NCBI RefSeq assembly: GCF_947077765.1
Contig: NZ_CAMTTF010000010.1
Coordinates: forward strand, 25,319 to 89,318
DNA from: Salinibacter grassmerensis
GTDB lineage: Bacteria; Bacteroidota; Rhodothermia; Rhodothermales; Salinibacteraceae
DNA: 64,000 nt
Direction of reading: 5' to 3'
The position numbers and the translations under genes are program-made. Under the pieces are notes generated by a model. The model saw only the letters and a list, made by a program, of their open reading frames with translations. It had not been told where the DNA came from and made no database searches. Positions 37,890-46,171 of this stretch are shown one piece after another (within the stretch, counting starts at the first letter, position 1; the number at the start of each line of letters is the position of its first letter).

Positions 37890-39353
37890 ATGGAAGAAAC
37901 AACAGCAGACAAGGCAACAGCAGACGAGACAGCAACAGAAGAAACGGCAGCCAAAACGACCGAGGCAGGCGCCGGGTCTCCTGCAGGCACTGAGTCTCCT
38001 GCGGGCGCCGGGTCTTCTGCAGATGCTGGATCCCTTTCTGGCGCTGGGTCCCTTTCTGGCGCTGGGCCTCTTGCGGGCGCCCGGTCCCTGCTGGCAACAT
38101 TCTTCGACCGGTTTGGGCTCGGCTTCGTGATGGTCGCCAGCTACTTCGGCTCCGGCTCCGTGTTTATCATGAGCAGTGCAGGGGTCCGGTTCGGGTACAC
38201 GCTGGTTTGGCTGGTCGGGCTGGCGGTCCTCATCGGGGTCATGGCGCAGGACATGAGCGCGCGAGTGGGCATCTTCGGCCACTCGCTGGGCCAGTTTACT
38301 CGGCGCAAGTTTGGGAAAGCGGGGGCGACGGCCCTGCTCGGGTTCATTTCCATCGGGTGCGTGCTGTGGGGCCTCGAACTGACGGCGGCCGTGGGGCTCG
38401 GCGCTCAAATCCTCCTCGAAAGCGCGCTGGGCATCTCCGTCAGTTGGATGCCCCTCGCGGTCCTTACCGGAGCGCTCGCGGCGGGAACGGGCGTGTTGCA
38501 GTACCGCCTCATCGAGTACCTGATGACAGCCATGATGCTGGTGCTGTTCGTGGCGTTCGGCGTCGTTGCAGTTGCAAGCGACCCGGACCCGCTGGCGGTG
38601 CTGGCCGGGGCAGTGCCGAGCGCGAGCGTCTTGGACACAGGAGGGCTGACCTTGGCCGCAGCGATCCTCGGGACGACGGCGCTTTGGCCTAACTTTTTCC
38701 TCGAATCTCTCTTCGTCGAGGAGAAAGGATGGACCGGGGCTGGGGATCTCCCGGACATGCGCCTGGACCTTGCCATGGGGTATAGCCTTGGAGGACTGGC
38801 CTCGGTTGCCATCATCGTCGCGACCGCGGCAGTTCTTCGCCCCGCCGGCATCACGGAACTGGAGTCGTTTATCACCCCGGGCCGGGCGCTGACCGACGTG
38901 CTCGGCACCTGGGCGATGCTTCTGTTTCTTGGGGGCACGCTCGTTGCGGCTTTCAACAGCATCGTCCCGATCCTCTGGACCCCGGCGTACATCCTTCAGG
39001 AGGCGTGGGGAACCCGGATCCAGTCGTCGGACCCGCAGGAAGCCCCGGGCTCCTTTCGGGCTCTGTTCGTAGGGCTTTGCCTGCTCAGTGGTCTCTCCCC
39101 GCTGGTGCACCTCTTGGGAGGGCTGAGCGTGCTGGACATGATCGTTCTCTTTCCCGCCTGGAACGGCGTGTTCGGGCTTCCGGTGTCGGCGGCTCTTCTG
39201 TTTTGGGCCGTCAACGACCGGGAGGCGATGGGGGAGCGCAGGAACGGCAGGTGGCTGAATGGAGCCAACGTTGCTCTCGTGCTGCTCGCCGTCGGGCTGT
39301 CGGTCCTCTCGGCCCGTGATGTCGTGGGAGCAATCTTCGGTGGAGGGCTCTAG
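37890..39353 (+). CDS. Nramp-family-like metal transporter with repeat-rich N-terminus
   Basis: About 487 residues from ATG 37890, eleven or so transmembrane helices. After an acidic N-terminus built from repeats (TAD/TAT and GAGSPAG/GAGS units, about 60 residues), helix 1 runs GFVMVASYFGSGSVFIMSSAGVRFGYTLVW. The Nramp family's metal-binding DPGN motif is not seen; YFGSGS lies in its place, so metal selectivity may differ (compare Nramp-related transporters that lost the motif). Further helices such as LAAAILGTTALWPNFFLESLFVEEKGWTG resemble the family. Earlier frame starts (37707) lack a signal and are rejected. Neighbour: TauE-like exporter 220 bp downstream. Confidence 0.72.
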   Translation: MEETTADKATADETATEETAAKTTEAGAGSPAGTESPAGAGSSADAGSLSGAGSLSGAGPLAGARSLLATFFDRFGLGFVMVASYFGSGSVFIMSSAGVRFGYTLVWLVGLAVLIGVMAQDMSARVGIFGHSLGQFTRRKFGKAGATALLGFISIGCVLWGLELTAAVGLGAQILLESALGISVSWMPLAVLTGALAAGTGVLQYRLIEYLMTAMMLVLFVAFGVVAVASDPDPLAVLAGAVPSASVLDTGGLTLAAAILGTTALWPNFFLESLFVEEKGWTGAGDLPDMRLDLAMGYSLGGLASVAIIVATAAVLRPAGITELESFITPGRALTDVLGTWAMLLFLGGTLVAAFNSIVPILWTPAYILQEAWGTRIQSSDPQEAPGSFRALFVGLCLLSGLSPLVHLLGGLSVLDMIVLFPAWNGVFGLPVSAALLFWAVNDREAMGERRNGRWLNGANVALVLLAVGLSVLSARDVVGAIFGGGL

Positions 39354-39516
39354 CAGCAGAGCGGCCCCGCTAGTAGCGCCGCTTCAACGGGAATGCCGCC
39401 TCAATGGGAATCTCGTTTCAGCGGTGACGCTGATCCGACGGGCCCGTTTTCAGGCATTCCCCTTGCCCGAAGCACCTATGGCGCATAGGAATGGAGACAG
39501 ATGGACGCGAAGAGAG

Positions 39517-39586
39517 ATGACGTGGACATCATGACGTGGATATCATGACGTGGATATCATGACGTGGATATCATGACGTGGACATC
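39517..39586 (+). repeat. 14-bp tandem repeat with overlapping mini-ORFs before tauE-like gene
   Basis: Five units of 14 bp (ATGACGTGGATATC type; the first and last read ACATC) start at 39517, 39531, 39545, 39559 and 39573. Each unit begins with ATG; read from units 1-4 the codons give Met-Thr-Trp-(Ile or Thr)-Ser and then TGA, which overlaps the next ATG as ATGA. Only the last ATG (39573) opens the long TauE-like frame. A purine run (GAAGAGAG, 39509-39516) precedes only the first unit. So this is a chain of four 5-codon ORFs coupled head to tail, and the unit length (not a multiple of 3) makes frame depend on copy number. Confidence 0.75.
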
Positions 39587-40382
39587 GGGGATCGTGCTGG
39601 TTTTGATTGCCCTGCTGGCCGGAGTGGGCATCACGACCGTCGGTCCGGGAGGGGTGTTTCTGACCGCCGCGCTGTTTGGGATCACCAGTCTTTCCTCAGC
39701 GGCCGTGGCCGGGACCGCCAGCGCGACGTTTGTCGCGACGGGGCTGGTAGGGGCCGGGACGTACGTCTGGTCCGGAGAGCTCGCGACCAGGGCTTCGTGG
39801 GAGGCAGCACTCGCGCTGAGCGGAGCAGGTGCCGTTGGGGCGCTCACCGGCACGCTCCTCAACCTGCAGGCCAGCGACCAGCTTTTTGGCGACTTGCTGG
39901 GGGCCTTTCTCGTGAGCACTGCCGGCCTGGTGGTCTACCGCGAGTACGTGAGCGGCAGGACAGATGGCATCCCGGGCAGTTCCGTTCCGGGCAGTTCCGT
40001 CCCGGGCAGTTCCGTCCCGGGCAGTTCCAGCAGCCTGAGACGAGGGATTCTCACGGCAGTCGGGGGTGGTGTGGGAGTGCTCAGCGGGCTACTGGGAGTT
40101 GGAGGACCGGTCATTGCCGTTCCGACGCTAGTGAGTTTCGGGATGCCGATGCTTCGAGCCGTGGCTGTGGCTCAAGTGCAGTCGGTCTTTCTCGCGCTCT
40201 TCGCGGCGGTCGGGTATGGGGCCGCTGGCGCAATAGACTTCTCTTTAGCGCTGCTGGTGGGCGTTCCTCAGCTTTTCGGGGTCGTGATTGGATGGGGCGT
40301 AGCTCACCGTGTCTCCCCATCCCGGCTCCGCATTGCCTTGGCCGTCGTCCTGGCCGTCGCGGGAACTGTCGTTGCCCTCTAA
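39573..40382 (+). CDS. TauE/SafE-family membrane transporter (sulfite or anion exporter)
   Basis: About 269 residues from ATG 39573 with 7-8 transmembrane helices in two halves. Each half holds the family-type Gly-rich entry (VGPGGVFLTAALFG and LGVGGPVIAVPTL). The linker between the halves is a 15-bp DNA repeat (39970-40029) giving four PGSSV units. The family exports sulfite, sulfonates or similar anions. The GTG at 39564 is in frame but would add only three residues. It lies 219 bp downstream of the Nramp-like gene and may be co-transcribed. The upstream 14-bp repeat may control translation. Confidence 0.75.
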   Translation: MTWTSGIVLVLIALLAGVGITTVGPGGVFLTAALFGITSLSSAAVAGTASATFVATGLVGAGTYVWSGELATRASWEAALALSGAGAVGALTGTLLNLQASDQLFGDLLGAFLVSTAGLVVYREYVSGRTDGIPGSSVPGSSVPGSSVPGSSSSLRRGILTAVGGGVGVLSGLLGVGGPVIAVPTLVSFGMPMLRAVAVAQVQSVFLALFAAVGYGAAGAIDFSLALLVGVPQLFGVVIGWGVAHRVSPSRLRIALAVVLAVAGTVVAL

Positions 40383-41692
40383 GCGCCACCGTCTCTCCGC
40401 GAGCACCGCACCTGCCCTCCGAGCCCTTGCCTGAGAAGGCTATCTCTCGAAAGACTACCTCTCTGAAAGGCTGCCTCTCTGGAAGGTTACCTCTCTGGAA
40501 GGCTGCCTGCCGGTTGTGTCCCACGTAGACTCATGCCGCATGCTAGCCGCATGTTGATCGAGCCTCCGAAAGAGCCGCCGCGAGGCCCGCGAGTGCCGTT
40601 CGTGGGGCCGCAGCTAAAAACGCGACAACGGGGCCTTGTCGGCCGGGGCCCTGTCAGCCGGGGCCCCTTTTCAGGTCTCCCGGGCCTCCAAGCCGTTTGT
40701 CGGCAGGGGGTCACCCGCTATTGTACCGGTTGCGAACAATATTGCACTTTGAGTCGGAGCGGGCCCGTCATGCCTTGCGGCTTGCTTTCCATGACGCAGA
40801 ACCTCCCCGAGGTTGACGAGCCAGCCCACTGCCTGCGCGGGCCTGACGTGGGCACGGCGGCCCCATTCAGACCAGGTGGCCCCCGTGCGGGTAGCAGCTT
40901 CCAGAGCAGAACGCCAGAAACGCAACATAACGGGCCTTATCTATCGGCGCGTCCCTCGTCAGACCAACCCGACGGGAGGAGCCTCTTGTGCATGGAGCCT
41001 TGGGGCACGCGGCCTGCTGGCAGCCCAGGATCAGTAGTCTGAAATCAGTAGTCTGGGATCAGTTCGAAGATCCCGGCGTGCCGGAGGACCTTCTCTTCTC
41101 GCCCCTGTCGTGGCTGGAGGCCTTGGTTTTTGACCCGGCTATCGGCAACCGCGGTGCTTACAGGCAACCGCGGTGTTGGGGGCCCCTGCGGGCGGGTGGG
41201 CCTCCAGGGGGACAGCTGTCCCTGCCCAGCCGGCCGCCACCGGATGTCTTTCTCATAGGCTGGCCCTCCCATGGATTTGCCCTCCCGTGGAGCCGGTCTC
41301 CTCGTGAGCCGGTTCCCTCACGTGTTGGCTCCTTCGCGGATTTGCTCCTTCTCAGGTCAGCTCTCCTCACTGCGCGCACCTTCCCTCCTCGGCGTATACT
41401 CCGGGGCGTGCCCTGTGGCGTGCTCCGTGGCGGATGCCTGTGGCGGGTGTCTGTGGCAGGTGCCTGTCGGGGGCTCGCCAGTGGCGTCCGTGAGCGGTAG
41501 TGTCCATCGGCGGTAGTGTCCATCAGCGAGCGCAGTCTCGGGGGATCTCCCCTTCCAAAACGCCCCCGTTTTCCATGCCTGCTGGCCGGGGCGCTGCCCA
41601 GAATTTGGGGCCCACCGATCTTCCCTCTTCGCCCTTCCCTCCGAGAGCCCCGCTGCCTCGTCTCGCGGGCCTCCCAGAACGGCCGATTTTCC
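40383..41692. other. Long noncoding stretch with tandem duplications
   Basis: No gene seen. It has a 16-bp tandem run (CTCTCTGGAAGGCTGC type, four units, 40442-40506), the second copy of the 21-bp repeat (40917-40937), and GGTAGTGTCCATCGGC-type repeats at about 41495-41525. The open frames here share no plausible composition. Like other intergenic DNA in this window it looks expanded by slippage-like duplication. Confidence 0.55.
40917..40937. repeat. 21-bp direct repeat, copy 2
   Basis: Identical to 36657-36677, same orientation. Together they bracket 4.26 kb with the Nramp-like and TauE-like genes. Confidence 0.55.
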
Positions 41693-41872
41693 ATGTGTGA
41701 GGAATTGGAAATTGGCCTATATTTTTATGTGTGAGGAACTGAAAATTGGCCTATGTGTGAGGAGCCTATGTGTGAGGAATGCCACTCCTTGTGGGAAACC
41801 CCCCTCCCCCCTTCTGAGGGCCGTGTGTGAGGAATGTGTGAGCTGATGTGTGAGCTCATGTGTGAAACCGCG
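41693..41872. repeat. Iteron array 1 (TGTGTGAG repeats)
   Basis: Eight TGTGTGAG/A sites within about 175 bp (starting near 41694, 41728, 41754, 41769, 41823, 41834, 41847, 41859), most as ATGTGTGAGGA or GTGTGTGAGGA, spaced 11-54 bp. The array includes a CCTCCCCCCTTCTGAGGG block. The same block with 9 sites recurs in direct orientation at 47545-47722. Arrays of short direct repeats are characteristic of plasmid replication origins, where initiator proteins bind. No Rep gene is recognisable next to it, so origin activity is a hypothesis. Confidence 0.65.
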
Positions 41873-42187
41873 GGATATCGCGTTTTAGCCGGGCGGAAAC
41901 GCCCCCCTGCAAATCCTCCACTTGCGGGCCTCTGTCATCGCCGCCTCTTCGGCGCATTTGCCCCTTCTGATTGTCGTCTCCAGGTTGCCTGCGCAGGCGG
42001 GGATCGTTCCCGTAGCTGGAGGTGGTCTCCACAGCCGAAGATCGGTTGGCTGGAGACTGGTTGGCTGGAGACCGGTTCTGTTATTTCGGAGGCGCGGGCT
42101 TTTTCAGGGCCGCCCTCCCTCCGGCGGGGAAGATTGTCCCTCGGGGGAAGAGTTTCCTCCAGAGGAAGAGTTTCCTCCAGAAGGGGG

Positions 42188-42658
42188 TTACCCTTCAGGT
42201 GGAGAGCCATCTGTTGGCGGAGAGCCATCCGTGGGCGGGAAGTCGTTCCCGGGCGGTGGGCCGCCTGTGGGCGGAGGGCCACCTGGAGGGGAGGGCCGGG
42301 CCGCCTCCTTCAGGCGCTCCTTCTCGCGGGCCCGCTTCTTTTTCCGGAGCCTCCGCTCCCAAAGCCCGGCGGCGCAGGCCAGAAAAAACGGCACGGCCGG
42401 GATGCCCACCAGAAGCGCGAGGGTCTGCGCCGGCAGATGGAAAGCGTTGACGCTCTCCTCAGGACCGGCCCCGGGAGGACTGCCCCCGGGAGGATTGCCT
42501 TCAGGCGGATTGCCCCCAGGAGGGCTGCCTCCAGGAGGGTTGCCCTGGAGGGCATCCAGGCGAGCGTAGATGAGCATGAGCGCGAAGCCAGCCCCGATGG
42601 CAAATGCCATCGAAAAGAGAACTTTTCTCAAAAGGCTGGTTGCCTTCACGGCATCCAT
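42188..42658 (-). CDS. Small membrane protein with Pro-Gly repeats
   Basis: About 156 residues from ATG 42658 (MDAVKATSLLRKV). Two transmembrane helices (VLFSMAFAIGAGFALMLIYA and ALLVGIPAVPFFLACAAGLW) flank a 40-residue collagen-like loop of GNPPGGSPPGG units; a Lys/Arg/Glu-rich helix and another GGPPPTGGPPPGN tail follow. Codons of the PPG units are near-identical, consistent with slippage. It is the last gene on the minus strand of the mobilization-like cluster. Function unknown; small two-helix proteins accompany many conjugative or mobilizable elements. Confidence 0.55.
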   Translation of the reverse strand: MDAVKATSLLRKVLFSMAFAIGAGFALMLIYARLDALQGNPPGGSPPGGNPPEGNPPGGSPPGAGPEESVNAFHLPAQTLALLVGIPAVPFFLACAAGLWERRLRKKKRAREKERLKEAARPSPPGGPPPTGGPPPGNDFPPTDGSPPTDGSPPEG

Positions 42659-42788
42659 GACAGAAGCAAAGGGTTTGTAAGAATAAATCTGGTAGCAAAG
42701 AGCCCGCAGGAAGGAGCCTGCCGGCAAAGAGCCTGTGGGAAGAAGTTCGGCAGGAGAGCCTGTAAGAAGCTTTCTTCCAGCCGCCTCC

Positions 42789-43934
42789 TCAACCTGTTTC
42801 TTTCGGCCAGCCTCCTTCTTCCGGCCAGTCTCCTTCCCCTGCCCGGCCGGCCTGCCCCGGAAGAGGCGGCAGCATGTCCTCATCCGGAGCCTCGATCGCA
42901 AGCCGGGCGGCCGCCTGCAGGAACGCCTGCTGGTTGGGCCGCTCGCCTGGGCCCGGCCCTCGCCCGGGGTGGCTGGTCGCCTCCTCCACCCGGCGCTTCG
43001 TCTCCGGCGCCACGTATGCCTGGAAGCTGGAGCCATCCGTCTCCCGGGGCTTCCGGTAGAAATCGCTTTCCTCTCGGATGTACCGCAAGGCCTCCGCCGG
43101 GGCCTTCTCCATCCAACGGGTTAGCATCCGGGTAGCCCGCCGGGCCAGGTCGCTTCCGGTCTGACCGAGCCGGGCGCCTTTGCTTTTCAGGCGCTCCTTC
43201 GCGCTTTCGGTGATGTAAAAATGGACCCCCTTCCCCCCGCGCTCCCGGCCCGGAAGAATCGGGAGCACCTGGTAGGGCACCTCTCGGCCTGAGGTCTCCC
43301 GATTGGGGTTCTCCTTTCCTGGAGTTTCCTGTCCTGAAGGCTCTTGTCCTGAGGCTTCCTGCCTTGGAGTCTCTCGGCCCGGCCCGAGCCACCGGCAGGC
43401 CTCCTCCTGGCTGAAAAGCTCAGGCGGGCCGCCGCGGCCCACCGTCGCGATCTCTTGGGCCGCGGCCCGGACCACCTCTGCCCGCCCGCAGCGGCAGAAG
43501 GGAAGCGCCCCGGCCCCGCCGCTGCGGGCGCGCTCCTCCTCCAGGCGCCGGAGGGCCCTGGTCAGCGTCCGGGCAGCGGCTTCCACCGGCTCCCAGCTCT
43601 CCAGCCCGGGCTGGATCCCTGTCCGGGCCTGCCCGCTGGACGGAGACGCCTTGCCGGCCGTCTCCGCCAGGAGCCGCCCGGGGAAGCAGCGCCCCTCCTC
43701 GATCCGCGGGAGGAGGGAGCGGCGGAGGTGCTCCCTCAGGAGGTGCGGCACGCTTTTGAAGCCGCCGCGGGCGGAGACGACCCGCCGGAGCTCCTTCGCG
43801 TCGGCAGGCCGGAGGTGGATCGATTTCCCCTCCTTGCGCCCGGATGTGCCTTCTTGACCGGATGTGCCTTCTCGCCCGGTCTCCTCTTCTCCTTCGGGGC
43901 TCGGGTCGTCCTGATCAGGGTGGCCAATGCTCAT
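42789..43934 (-). CDS. Protein with three ribbon-helix-helix-like units
   Basis: About 381 residues from ATG 43934 (MSIGHPDQDD). After an acidic, repeat-rich start (EGTSGQEGTSGR), three segments each show the strand-helix-helix outline of ribbon-helix-helix DNA-binding domains: KSIHLRPADAKELRRVV plus HLLREHLRRSL; GVHFYITESAKERLK plus DLARRATRMLTRWM; SFQAYVAPETKRRVEE plus QQAFLQAAARLAI. Between them are low-complexity linkers (PSGQETPGKE type). Such proteins act as relaxosome accessory, partition or copy-control proteins. The iteron array lies about 1.1 kb away. The family call is by eye. Confidence 0.5.
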   Translation of the reverse strand: MSIGHPDQDDPSPEGEEETGREGTSGQEGTSGRKEGKSIHLRPADAKELRRVVSARGGFKSVPHLLREHLRRSLLPRIEEGRCFPGRLLAETAGKASPSSGQARTGIQPGLESWEPVEAAARTLTRALRRLEEERARSGGAGALPFCRCGRAEVVRAAAQEIATVGRGGPPELFSQEEACRWLGPGRETPRQEASGQEPSGQETPGKENPNRETSGREVPYQVLPILPGRERGGKGVHFYITESAKERLKSKGARLGQTGSDLARRATRMLTRWMEKAPAEALRYIREESDFYRKPRETDGSSFQAYVAPETKRRVEEATSHPGRGPGPGERPNQQAFLQAAARLAIEAPDEDMLPPLPGQAGRAGEGDWPEEGGWPKETG

Positions 43935-44072
43935 AGCAAAACATGGTTGGTTTGGTACAAGGCTGTGCTTCTGTGGTGGTGACCCTGGTGCAGTGGTGAC
44001 CCTGGTGCGGTAGTGAACCTGCCGCAAGGGCGACGTGACAGTAGTGGCCGGAGTCTTATGCTACGCTAGCGC

Positions 44073-44919
44073 CTAAAGCGCCGCCGGCACCCGCCTGGCA
44101 AATGTCTCCGGGGCGGCCCCGAGCAGGTGCTTCGCTCCTTGCCGCAGGGCTCCCTCCACGTCCGCCCGGCCCGGTGATCCGGGCCCGGACAGAAAAACCC
44201 CAAACCGGCGGTGCATCGCGTCGTCGAGCCGCCTCCATTCCCTCGGGCCGACCTGCCCACCCAGGCCTCCCTCCTCTCCGGGGCCCGCCTCTCGGCAGCG
44301 TTCCATCCACTCGGCGATCGTGGCGCACTGGGCCCGGATTTCCGCATTCCGGTCCCACCCGAAGGCCAAGTGCCTGACGTGCTCCGACATGCTGTCGTAG
44401 GTGCTGTAATCGGCGGTCTCCCGGACCAAGCGCTTTCTCTCCCGGCAGATCCGGGCGCTGGCAGATAGCTCAAGGCCCGAGGCCCGCCTGCGCCGAATGC
44501 GTTCCGGGGCCGCCGGGAGGTCCTCTTCTCCTTTCAGCTTTCCGCCCTCCAACTCGCTGCCTTCCAGCTCCCCGCTTGCGGCCAGCCGGGCTGCGCGGAG
44601 GTGGCGCCGGATCAGGGCCAGCGCCTCCCCGACCTCCTCCGTCCCGAAGAGAAACCCGGCCAGGCGCCGCAGCTGGTCTTGCTCCTCTGTGCCGATTTTC
44701 GTTCCGAAGTGGACCCAGGCCCAGAAAAAGAGGAGCCCGGCCTTCCCGATGGGCGGGGCGGTCCCGCCCGGTGGCCACGGCCCGGAGGTAGGCCGACCGG
44801 CCCCGGTAGCGGCTGCAGGCGACCGCCTCGCTCAGAAGCGTCGCCTGAACCGGGCTCAGCCGGACGCTCAGGACCTCGCCTCCGCCGGCAGGGTTGCCGG
44901 TTGCCGCTAGCGTCTCCAT
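44073..44919 (-). pseudogene. Frameshifted MobC/ribbon-helix-helix-like protein
   Basis: Coding signal runs over about 281 codons in two frames. From ATG 44919 (METLAATGNPAGG) a ribbon-helix-helix-like start appears (VLSVRLSPVQATLLSEAV, then YRGRSAYLRAVATG). At about 44771-44776 (GGGCGGGACC) the reading must slip by one base, after which it continues as APPIGKAGLLFFWAWVHFG and TEEQDQLRRLAGFLFG, then through a helical region (SMSEHVRHLAFGWDRNAEIRA, FGVFLSGPGSP) to the stop at 44073. The first part resembles MobC-like mobilization proteins. The slip could be a real mutation, a sequencing error in a G/C run, or programmed frameshifting. Confidence 0.5.
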
Positions 44920-45343
44920 TGGTGGCCTTCTCGCCGGCGCTCTCGGCTTTTTCCAGGGCCCTCAGCTCCGCGAAGAGTCCGCGCCGGCGGTGCCACCGGT
45001 GAGCCAGGCCGGTGCCGGAGGGCATCTCCCCGGCCATGAGCGGCCCCGGCGCGGGCCGCCCCTCCCCTGGCTCGGCAAAGAGCTCGCCCTGATCCGGGCT
45101 CCGGGAAGATTTGCCCCTGGAGGGTGTGTCCTGAGAGGACATGCCTTGGGAGAATGTCTCCTGTGAGGAGGGCCCGTCGTAGGGCGCTTCCCGGGGCCTC
45201 GGCTCCCGGAGCGGCCGGCCTTCCCCGCTGGTCACCGGCTCCAGGTGGACCTTCGTGCCGGGCACGTCCAACCGCCGGCGCCTGAGTTGCTTTGTGTCGC
45301 TTGCCTGCCCCATGCCGCCCGGGTGCTCTGTGCTACCTGTCAT
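44612..45343 (-). CDS. Hypothetical Pro/Ser/Arg-rich protein
   Basis: The frame runs 243 codons, but only the first ~130 look like protein (a basic KQLRRRRLDVPGTKVHLEPV start, a SSQETFSQGMSSQDTPSRGK repeat, and a HRRRGLFAELRALEKAE helix). The remainder overlaps the downstream MobC-like gene in another frame and is probably not translated meaningfully, so the true stop or frame is unclear. A start at ATG 45313 (MGQASDTKQ) is as likely. No family recognised. It lies just upstream of the frameshifted gene and may have been fused to it. Confidence 0.3.
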   Translation of the reverse strand: MTGSTEHPGGMGQASDTKQLRRRRLDVPGTKVHLEPVTSGEGRPLREPRPREAPYDGPSSQETFSQGMSSQDTPSRGKSSRSPDQGELFAEPGEGRPAPGPLMAGEMPSGTGLAHRWHRRRGLFAELRALEKAESAGEKATNGDASGNRQPCRRRRGPERPAEPGSGDASERGGRLQPLPGPVGLPPGRGHRAGPPRPSGRPGSSFSGPGSTSERKSAQRSKTSCGAWPGFSSGRRRSGRRWP

Positions 45344-45573
45344 GTCTCTTGCTTGTGTTTGAGTAAATCCGTGTTTGGGGGAGCCTGTGTTTGGGTGAGC
45401 CTGTGCTTGGGTGAGCTTCCCAGCGCAGGCGCCAGAAGACTCTCTGCCGTCGGCTGGCCTACCGCCGGGCCTCGGCCGGTGCCCGGGAGGGGCTGGCGCC
45501 GGGCGGACCAGCGCTTACCGAGCATTATCGGCCGCGGGGTATTGCCGCCGGAAAACACCAGCACCCCAAAGCT

Positions 45574-45954
45574 TCACCGGTGGCGATCTTCTGCGATCAA
45601 AGTCGCGATGCGGGCCAGCCCCCGCGGCGAGCAGTGCCGCCACTCCGCATTTTTCTGGAAGCCTTCCGGAAGCCAAGGCAACGTGTGGTCGGCGATTTCT
45701 TTCTCGGCGGCGGTAATCTGCCCGGTGGCGACGAAAACGACCTCTAGCTCCGCTTCTGCAATGTGCCACCTGCGGTGTAGAGCCTCCTCGTTTTCTCTGC
45801 AGCGGACTGAAGGATCCTTGCTGGTAACCCCAAATTTGCAGAGAGTCGTATCTGACTGGTGAGGCCAACCCCGGTTTGTGTCTGCGTCGATGTAAAAGCA
45901 GGAGCCCTTGGAGACTTCCCCTCTGAAAGTCGCTTCGTTGTAGAACATGATCAA
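45574..45954 (-). CDS. GIY-YIG/T5orf172-like nuclease-domain protein
   Basis: A 126-residue protein whose middle reads CFYIDAD...LCKFGVTSKDPSVRCRENEEAL, resembling the first two strands and the conserved Arg of GIY-YIG endonucleases (here FYI and KFG), followed by AAEKEIADH with the expected Glu. Proteins of the T5orf172 kind often occur in phage and plasmid accessory regions. An isolated short form could act as a DNA nuclease. The match is by eye, moderate confidence. It lies divergently from the HTH gene at 46172. Confidence 0.45.
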   Translation of the reverse strand: MIMFYNEATFRGEVSKGSCFYIDADTNRGWPHQSDTTLCKFGVTSKDPSVRCRENEEALHRRWHIAEAELEVVFVATGQITAAEKEIADHTLPWLPEGFQKNAEWRHCSPRGLARIATLIAEDRHR

Positions 45955-46074
45955 AAGTCGGTATTGAAAAAGTCGGTGCTAAAGCCGTGATGGAGCTCTG
46001 AACGGCTGGCGAACACAGATCATCTGCCTACCGGCATAGGCTGTGAAGTCTTTGCCGATTCATGCTTCAGTCCA

Positions 46075-46097
46075 TTATAAAACCAATTGGTTATAAA
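46075..46097. promoter_or_regulatory. Palindromic operator/promoter upstream of HTH gene
   Basis: AACCAATTGGTT is a perfect 12-bp palindrome, flanked on both sides by TTATAA. It sits in the 217-bp gap between the divergent GIY-YIG-like gene (start 45954) and the HTH gene (start 46172). The position and symmetry suggest an operator for the HTH protein overlapping AT-rich promoter elements. Confidence 0.5.
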
Positions 46098-46171
46098 AGT
46101 CAATCCCAGTGTCCCTTGTCTTGTGAAGACTAGCCTCTCAAACTGCCTTCAACTCACAGACTCAAGGCGAC

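Noticed and set aside
37839..39110. 423-codon minus-strand frame opposite the Nramp-like gene
   Set aside because: Antisense of a well-supported membrane protein; high Arg/Gln/His content and no motif.
39578..40528. 316-codon plus-strand frame over the TauE-like gene
   Set aside because: Out-of-frame shadow; Arg-rich, and the true frame shows membrane helices.
41693..41872. Possible CRISPR array
   Set aside because: Repeats are only 8-11 bp with irregular 11-54-bp spacing and no cas genes; iterons fit better.
41834..43135. 433-codon plus-strand frame
   Set aside because: Crosses iteron array 1 and runs antisense to two better-supported minus-strand genes; low-complexity Arg/Gly/Pro.
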